Below the pieces are notes generated by a model that was not told the DNA's origin, did not search any database, and was given only the letters and a program-made list of their open reading frames with translations. A DNA stretch of 64,000 nucleotides from Planctomycetaceae bacterium (GTDB lineage Bacteria > Planctomycetota > Planctomycetia > Pirellulales > Thermoguttaceae). The stretch is taken from assembly GCA_012719125.1 (NCBI GenBank), contig JAAYAY010000302.1, positions 1 through 64,000 on the forward strand. Direction: 5' to 3'. Below are positions 59,470 through 64,000 of this stretch, in pieces. The first letter of the stretch is position 1. Each line of letters begins with the position of its first letter. Both the position numbers and the translations under genes were made by a program.

Positions 59470-60933
59470 ATGACGACCTCACCCGAAGTGGGGGCTGATT
59501 TGAACCACGCGACCCATTCCTCCCAATCCAAGGGCTCCTACTCCCTGATCACGCTCGGCTGTCCCAAGAATCTGGTGGACAGCGAACGGATGCTCGGCCT
59601 CCTGAACCTCGACGGCTACGACTTCACACCCCAACCAGAGGGGGCCGATTTCGTCATCGTCAACACCTGCGGATTCCTGGCTGCCGCTCGCGAGGAGTCG
59701 TTGGCCGCCATCCGCGAGATGGAGCAACTCAAACGGGAAGGCCGGCTTCGCGGAATCATTGTGGCCGGCTGCATGGTGGAGCGTCAGAGAGAATCGCTGC
59801 TCAGCAAATGTCCAGGCATCGACCAACTCGTCGGTGTCTTCGGCCGCGACGAGATCACTCAGGCCGCCGATTGGCTCATCGGTGGATTAAACGAGCAGCG
59901 GACCATCTTCCGCCCGGCGAGCAGCGTGCCCCTCAGCGACACCAACCGCATGCGTATCACGCCGAATCATCTTGCCTATCTGAAGATCGCCGAAGGTTGC
60001 GACCGGCTCTGCACGTTCTGCTCGATCCCCCTGATGCGCGGCAAGCATGCCAGTAAGTCCGTCGATCAGGTTGTGACGGAAGCCCGGCAACTCGCCGCCG
60101 ACGGCGCCCGCGAGTTGAATCTCGTGGCTCAGGACCTGACCTACTACGGAATCGATCTCGACGGCCGGCCCCAACTGGCCAAACTGCTGGGCCGCCTGGA
60201 ACAGGTCGACGGCGTCGATTGGATCCGGCTCATGTACCTCTACCCGATGTACATGACCGACGAACTGATCGACCTGGTGGCCCGAAGTCCCAAGGTGCTC
60301 CCCTATCTCGATATTCCCTTGCAGCACATCAACGACGCCATGCTGCGGCGGATGAGCCGCCGCGTGAATCGGGCGGAAATCGAACGGCTCCTGGAGCAGT
60401 TGCGCGAGCGAATCGAGGGGCTGGTGTTGCGAACGACCATGATCGTCGGATTCCCCGGCGAGACGGAGGAGCAGTTCGAGGAACTCGTCGATTTTGTCCG
60501 CCGGCAGCGGTTCGAACGGCTCGGCGTGTTCGCCTATTCGCGTGAACCCGATACGCCGTCCGACCGGCTCAACGGGCATCTGCCGGAAGAGGTTCGCGAG
60601 GCCCGGCGAGGACGCCTGCTGGAAGTGCAGCAGGAGATCGCTTTTGCCTGGAATCAGTCGCAAATCGGCCGACAGCGGGACGTCCTGATCGACAGTGATA
60701 TTCCGGGCGAAAAGCACGCCCATGTAGGCAGAAGCTGCGCCGAGGCTCCGGAGATCGACGGAGTGATCTACGTAACCGGCGAGAATCTCCGCCCCGGCGA
60801 TCTCGTTCCCTGCGAGATTGTGGCCGCGGAAGGCTACGACCTGGTCGCAGTTGCCGTCGGTGAACCGAAACCGCGCACCTGTTCACCGGCCCCAAGCAGC
60901 AAGGACAGTCTCCTCAATGTCTTGCCACCCTGA
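59470..60933 (+). CDS. rimO: Ribosomal protein S12 methylthiotransferase
   Basis: Adds a methylthio group to the conserved Asp of ribosomal protein S12. The 487-residue protein has the three parts of the MiaB/RimO family: an N-terminal cluster domain (SLITLGCPKNLVDSERMLGL with Cys31, NTCGF with Cys67, AGCM with Cys101), a radical SAM core (IAEGCDRLCTFCSIPLMRG with Cys177, Cys181, Cys184) and a C-terminal TRAM domain. GCPKNLVDSE and YLDIPLQHIND are RimO-type. The ATG at 59470 is preferred to a TTG six bases upstream. There is no Shine-Dalgarno sequence: the leader is the palindromic element at 59148-59460. Confidence 0.95.
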   Translation: MTTSPEVGADLNHATHSSQSKGSYSLITLGCPKNLVDSERMLGLLNLDGYDFTPQPEGADFVIVNTCGFLAAAREESLAAIREMEQLKREGRLRGIIVAGCMVERQRESLLSKCPGIDQLVGVFGRDEITQAADWLIGGLNEQRTIFRPASSVPLSDTNRMRITPNHLAYLKIAEGCDRLCTFCSIPLMRGKHASKSVDQVVTEARQLAADGARELNLVAQDLTYYGIDLDGRPQLAKLLGRLEQVDGVDWIRLMYLYPMYMTDELIDLVARSPKVLPYLDIPLQHINDAMLRRMSRRVNRAEIERLLEQLRERIEGLVLRTTMIVGFPGETEEQFEELVDFVRRQRFERLGVFAYSREPDTPSDRLNGHLPEEVREARRGRLLEVQQEIAFAWNQSQIGRQRDVLIDSDIPGEKHAHVGRSCAEAPEIDGVIYVTGENLRPGDLVPCEIVAAEGYDLVAVAVGEPKPRTCSPAPSSKDSLLNVLPP

Positions 60934-60956
60934 ACCCTGAACCCTGACAACTGACT

Positions 60957-61538
60957 ATGAGTGCCTTCCACGTCGTCTGGAACGTTCCCAATTCCGCCAC
61001 GGTGGCGAGGCTGATCCTGGCGGTCTTGACGTTCTGCCTGATTCCGTTCGGGCTCTATTGGGCGTCGTTCGCACTGTTCGTACTCGCGGCGAGCACCGAC
61101 TGGTTCGACGGGTGGTACGCGCGCCGCTATCAGCAGGTCACCGTGTTGGGGCGGATTCTGGACCCCTTTGCCGACAAGATCATCATCTGCGGAACGTTCA
61201 TCTTCCTGGTGGCCGAGCCGGCTTTGACGACCCGTTGGTACGGCCTGCAACCCTGGATGGCGGTCGTGATCGTGGGGCGAGAACTGCTGGTTACCGGACT
61301 GCGCAGCTTCATTGAACAGAAAGGGGGCGATTTCTCGGCCAAGATGTCCGGCAAACTGAAAATGGTGTTCCAGTGCGTGGCGGGCGCCGCCGCCCTGGCG
61401 ATTTTGGCCTGGGGCCCCGAGCCGCCCGTCTTGCTCAACGCTACATTCCTCGTCTCGCTTTGGCTGGCCGTTTTCTATACCATCCATTCCGGTGTAGGCT
61501 ATGTTTCTGCAGCGATCCGCATGGTGAGCCTCACTTGA
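60957..61538 (+). CDS. pgsA: CDP-diacylglycerol-glycerol-3-phosphate 3-phosphatidyltransferase
   Basis: A 193-residue membrane enzyme for phosphatidylglycerol-phosphate synthesis. The CDP-alcohol phosphotransferase motif is complete: DGWYARRYQQVTVLGRILDP then FADK (Asp51, Gly52, Ala55-Arg56, Gly65, Asp69, Asp73). VIVGRELLVTGLRSFIEQKG is the typical following block. Five to six membrane helices. It begins 23 bases after the rimO stop and is probably co-transcribed with it. Confidence 0.92.
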   Translation: MSAFHVVWNVPNSATVARLILAVLTFCLIPFGLYWASFALFVLAASTDWFDGWYARRYQQVTVLGRILDPFADKIIICGTFIFLVAEPALTTRWYGLQPWMAVVIVGRELLVTGLRSFIEQKGGDFSAKMSGKLKMVFQCVAGAAALAILAWGPEPPVLLNATFLVSLWLAVFYTIHSGVGYVSAAIRMVSLT

Positions 61539-61572
61539 TTTCTTCGACGGCCTGCCGGCCTGCCCCGAGTGA

Positions 61573-62520
61573 ATGGATAAACCTTCGCCCGACATCGTGA
61601 CCTTGCTCCTCAACTGCGTCGTTCTCGCGACGGTCGTCGGCGGGATCGCCGTCTGGCTGGTGGTTCTTGCCCGCGTTCTCCGCCGGCAGCCGGTGATCAG
61701 GTTTGAGGCCCGGCGTCCGGTTCCCTGGAACGGCTGGGACGCGGTCGGGCTGTTTCTGGGCATGTTCCTGCTTGCCCTTCTGCTGTCGCAGGTTGCAGAG
61801 AAGACACTGGGCTGGAAATTCGAAAAACCCCAGAAGATGCCGCACGCTGCGGCGCCTGCGGGTGAAGACCTCGATCTGGAACGTGCCCACCCGATCGTGG
61901 TCTTATTGAGCAGCGACTTGAATCGTGCCGTCGTCTTCCTCTGTCTCTTCAGTGCGGTGGTCCTGGCCCCTATCCACGAAGAGTTCACCTTTCGCCTGGT
62001 GATGCAGGGCGCCTTCGAAAACATCGACGCTCGCTATCGCCGTCTGTTCCGCTATCCGGGCCGGTGGCTCGGTCTGGCGCCCGTCGTCATGTCGTCGCTC
62101 GTCTTCGCCTCGCTGCATTTTCGGGTCCCGCGCCCGAGGCAACCCGAAGAGATCATGCATCTGCTCATTATCGACGCGGTCGCCCGGGTGCTGCTGGTGG
62201 CCGGCGGGATCATCTATTTGCGGAGGATCCGATTGGCGAGCTGGTCCGATCTGGGGATTCGCTTCGACAAGTTCCTGACAGATCTCGGCCTGGCGGGAAC
62301 CACCTTCGTTGCCGTGATCGTGCCGATCTACGTCATTCAGATCGAGCTGGCCAAGCGATTCCCGGAGATCGTCCCCGACCCGCTGCCGCTGTTCCTGCTC
62401 GCGCTGGCCCTGGGCTATCTCTACTTCCGCACCCATCGGATCACGCCGTGCATTCTTCTGCACCTGATCTTCAACGGGTCCTCAATGGCCATGTTCTTTG
62501 CGACGACACCGGCACACTAG
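61573..62520 (+). CDS. CPBP family intramembrane protease, long form
   Basis: A 315-residue polytopic protein. The motifs are [13 protein letters not shown] (Glu136, Glu137, Arg141), VFASLHFRV and [12 protein letters not shown], the three catalytic boxes of the CPBP/Rce1 family. It is longer than the copy at 12946, with an extra N-terminal helix pair and a 25-residue charged stretch before the first motif. It follows pgsA by 34 bases, so rimO-pgsA-CPBP look like one transcript. The substrate is unknown. Confidence 0.85.
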   Translation: MDKPSPDIVTLLLNCVVLATVVGGIAVWLVVLARVLRRQPVIRFEARRPVPWNGWDAVGLFLGMFLLALLLSQVAEKTLGWKFEKPQKMPHAAAPAGEDLDLERAHPIVVLLSSDLNRAVVFLCLFSAVVLAPIHEEFTFRLVMQGAFENIDARYRRLFRYPGRWLGLAPVVMSSLVFASLHFRVPRPRQPEEIMHLLIIDAVARVLLVAGGIIYLRRIRLASWSDLGIRFDKFLTDLGLAGTTFVAVIVPIYVIQIELAKRFPEIVPDPLPLFLLALALGYLYFRTHRITPCILLHLIFNGSSMAMFFATTPAH

Positions 62521-62547
62521 CGGCTAGAGTCTTCCGTCATAAGATGC

Positions 62548-62735
62548 TCGCATCTTTGAAATTCGAAGTGTGAAGCACGAAATACGAAACAAATTCAAAG
62601 CTTGAATTCGAAATGTTTCAAACCAGACGAACAGACTCGTGCCGACACACACAGTCTTGTTTCGAGCCTTTGGTATTCGGGTTTTGGATTTGTTTCGGAT
62701 TTCGTGCTTCGCACTTCGGATTTGGCTGCGGCCCT
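62548..62735. repeat. Dispersed AT-richer repeat ('ttcgaagtgtgaagcacg' type)
   Basis: The run of ttgaaattcgaagtgtgaag, cgaaatacgaaac, gtattcgggttttggattt and cggatttcgtgcttcgcact is internally repetitive and partly palindromic. On the minus strand it spells a pseudo-peptide rich in KSETNPK/EIRN-like strings, which recur in planctomycete genomes as false ORFs. It fills most of the gap before the oxidoreductase. Confidence 0.6.
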
Positions 62736-62833
62736 CGCGACACCCTTTCGTGGCTCCCTGAAACGGCCTATAATGCCGGTCTTCACGCACAGATCACCGA
62801 CCAGACCTTTCCTTCCGGACAGGAGAACATGTC

Positions 62834-63928
62834 ATGGCCATGGGCTTTGGGATTATCGGCTGCGGGATGATTTCGAACTTTCACGCGAAGGCCATTGCCG
62901 ACGTCGACGGAGCCGAACTGGTGGCCTGCTTCGACATGGTCAAGGACTCGGCCGACCGGCTGGCCAAAGCCACCGGCTGCACGCCCTACTACAGCCTCGA
63001 CCAGATGCTCGCCGATCCCAAGGTCGACGTCGTCACCATCGGCACGCCCAGCGGCGCCCACATGGACCCGGCCATCGCCGCGGCCAAGGCCGGCAAGCAC
63101 GTGATCGTCGAAAAGCCCCTGGAAATCACCCTGGATAGATGCGATCGCATCATCGCCGAGTGCCGCAAGGCGGGTGTCGTCGTTTCCACGATCTTCCCTT
63201 CTCGATTCCACGATTCCAGCCGGAAGATCCGCAAGGCCATCGACGCGGGGCGCTTTGGACGGATGACGGTCGGCGACGCCTACATCAAGTGGTATCGCAC
63301 CCAGCAGTACTACGACAGCGGCGCCTGGCGCGGCACCTGGGCTCTCGACGGCGGCGGCGCCCTGATGAACCAGGCGATCCACACGGTCGACCTCCTCAGT
63401 TGGTTCATGGGCCCGGTCGCCGAAATCAGCGCCAAGACGGCCCTCCTCGGCCACACCGGCATCGAGGTCGAAGACGTAGCGGTCGCGTCGCTCCGCTTTG
63501 CCAGCGGCGCCCTCGGCGTGATCGAAGCCAGCACGGCCGTCTATCCCGGCTATCTCAAACGCGTCGAACTCCACGGGCTGACCGGTTCGGCCATGATGGA
63601 AGAAGAAGACATCGTCAAGTGGGACTTCGCCGAGGCCGCGCCCGAAGACGCAGCCGTCAAGGAGCAGATGGCCAGTCAGAAGTCGGGCGGCGGCGGTGCC
63701 GCCGATCCGGCCGCCATCGGCCACCACGGCCATACCCACCAGTTCCAGGACGTGGTCGACGCCATTCGCGAGGGCCGGCAACCTGCCGTCGACGGTCCTG
63801 GAGGCCGGACCGCCGTAGAAATCATCCTCGCCATCTACAAGGCCGCCGAAACCGGGCAGACCGTCAAGCTCCCCCTCGACGGCGATCCCGAATTGCGAGC
63901 GAGGGAAGTCGGGGTAGGCGGGCTGTAA
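62834..63928 (+). CDS. Gfo/Idh/MocA family oxidoreductase
   Basis: A 364-residue NAD(P)-dependent sugar oxidoreductase. The Rossmann start is MGFGIIGCGMISNFHAKAIA, then VDVVTIGTPSGAHMDPAIAA and the signature KHVIVEKPLEITLDRCDRII with the EKP catalytic Lys. The C-terminal domain has WRGTWALDGGGALMNQAIHT then VDLLSWFMGPV (the GGG-x2-x-N-Q-x-I-H-x-x-D box). AGGAGA lies 8 bases before the ATG. No sugar-pathway partner is adjacent. The family acts on many sugars and inositols, so the substrate is not assignable. Confidence 0.92.
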   Translation: MAMGFGIIGCGMISNFHAKAIADVDGAELVACFDMVKDSADRLAKATGCTPYYSLDQMLADPKVDVVTIGTPSGAHMDPAIAAAKAGKHVIVEKPLEITLDRCDRIIAECRKAGVVVSTIFPSRFHDSSRKIRKAIDAGRFGRMTVGDAYIKWYRTQQYYDSGAWRGTWALDGGGALMNQAIHTVDLLSWFMGPVAEISAKTALLGHTGIEVEDVAVASLRFASGALGVIEASTAVYPGYLKRVELHGLTGSAMMEEEDIVKWDFAEAAPEDAAVKEQMASQKSGGGGAADPAAIGHHGHTHQFQDVVDAIREGRQPAVDGPGGRTAVEIILAIYKAAETGQTVKLPLDGDPELRAREVGVGGL

Positions 63929-63947
63929 CACACTCTCTTCCACCACA

Positions 63948-63975
63948 TCGTTTAACCCGCTGCCGCAGGCGAGGC
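63948..63975. repeat. REP unit, forward copy
   Basis: tcgtttaacccgctgccgca plus ggcgaggc is the exact complement of the unit at 849-877 apart from the final bases. It lies 20 bases after the oxidoreductase stop. Confidence 0.85.
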
Positions 63976-64000
63976 CAGTCGTTGTCTCGCAGTGACTCGG

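Noticed and set aside
62524-62790. 88-codon minus-strand open frame
   Set aside because: It translates a dispersed repeat (KSETNPK/EIRN-type string); the same kind of false ORF recurs wherever the repeat lies.

Overview
The window is high-GC bacterial DNA and almost certainly comes from a planctomycete (Planctomycetota, Pirellulales-like). The signs are a DUF1559 gene with a pilin-type N-terminus plus a decayed second copy, an ECF sigma factor of the 'TTRW' type beside a zinc-ribbon Ser/Thr kinase, a 'FRLRTLLI' leader protein, Tat-exported isomerase-like proteins, and a heavy load of short palindromic repeats. No rRNA, tRNA or CRISPR array was recognised.

Layout. 0.1-2.4 kb: a REP-associated transposase (RAYT) flanked by its probable REP palindromes, then a Tat-exported protein. 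2.9-10.2 kb: an alpha-glucan block (glycogen synthase, two GH57 enzymes, a GalT-like nucleotidyltransferase). 10.4-13.6 kb: DUF1559 protein, a membrane protein whose end runs into a DUF1559 remnant, and a CPBP protease. 14.2-16.9 kb: pyruvate phosphate dikinase. 17.3-23.3 kb: three paralogous PMT/ArnT-like membrane glycosyltransferases with a UDP-galactopyranose-mutase-like flavoprotein between copies one and two. 23.3-27.2 kb (minus): a YagF/YjhG-type sugar-acid dehydratase followed by an adenine-specific DNA methyltransferase broken by a one-base frameshift. 27.4-31.0 kb: ECF sigma factor and a kinase fused to a membrane region and an alpha/beta-hydrolase. 31-37 kb: a second Tat isomerase-like protein among gene fragments (GGDEF, FRLRTLLI protein), a VanZ-like protein, an orphan prohead-protease-like protein, and the densest run of palindromes.

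37-56 kb (minus) is one large exopolysaccharide/O-antigen-type locus. In transcription order it holds a Wzx flippase, GT4, Wzy/ligase, two GT2, a radical SAM protein, two GT4, a methyltransferase, GT4, pyruvyltransferase, hexapeptide acyltransferase, acyl carrier protein, KAS III, a YdcF protein, a PQQ-propeller membrane protein and a 5'-truncated wecB. The genes would supply sugar transfer, pyruvyl/acyl/methyl decoration, export and polymerisation. 56-58 kb is a graveyard of mobile-element and gene remnants. 58.3-63.9 kb returns to single genes: an ImmA/IrrE peptidase, rimO, pgsA, a CPBP protease and a Gfo/Idh/MocA oxidoreductase.

The most striking unexplained structure is a 313-bp element at 59148-59460, just before rimO. 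It has perfect 36-bp terminal inverted repeats enclosing two further long hairpins (25 and about 32 bp).
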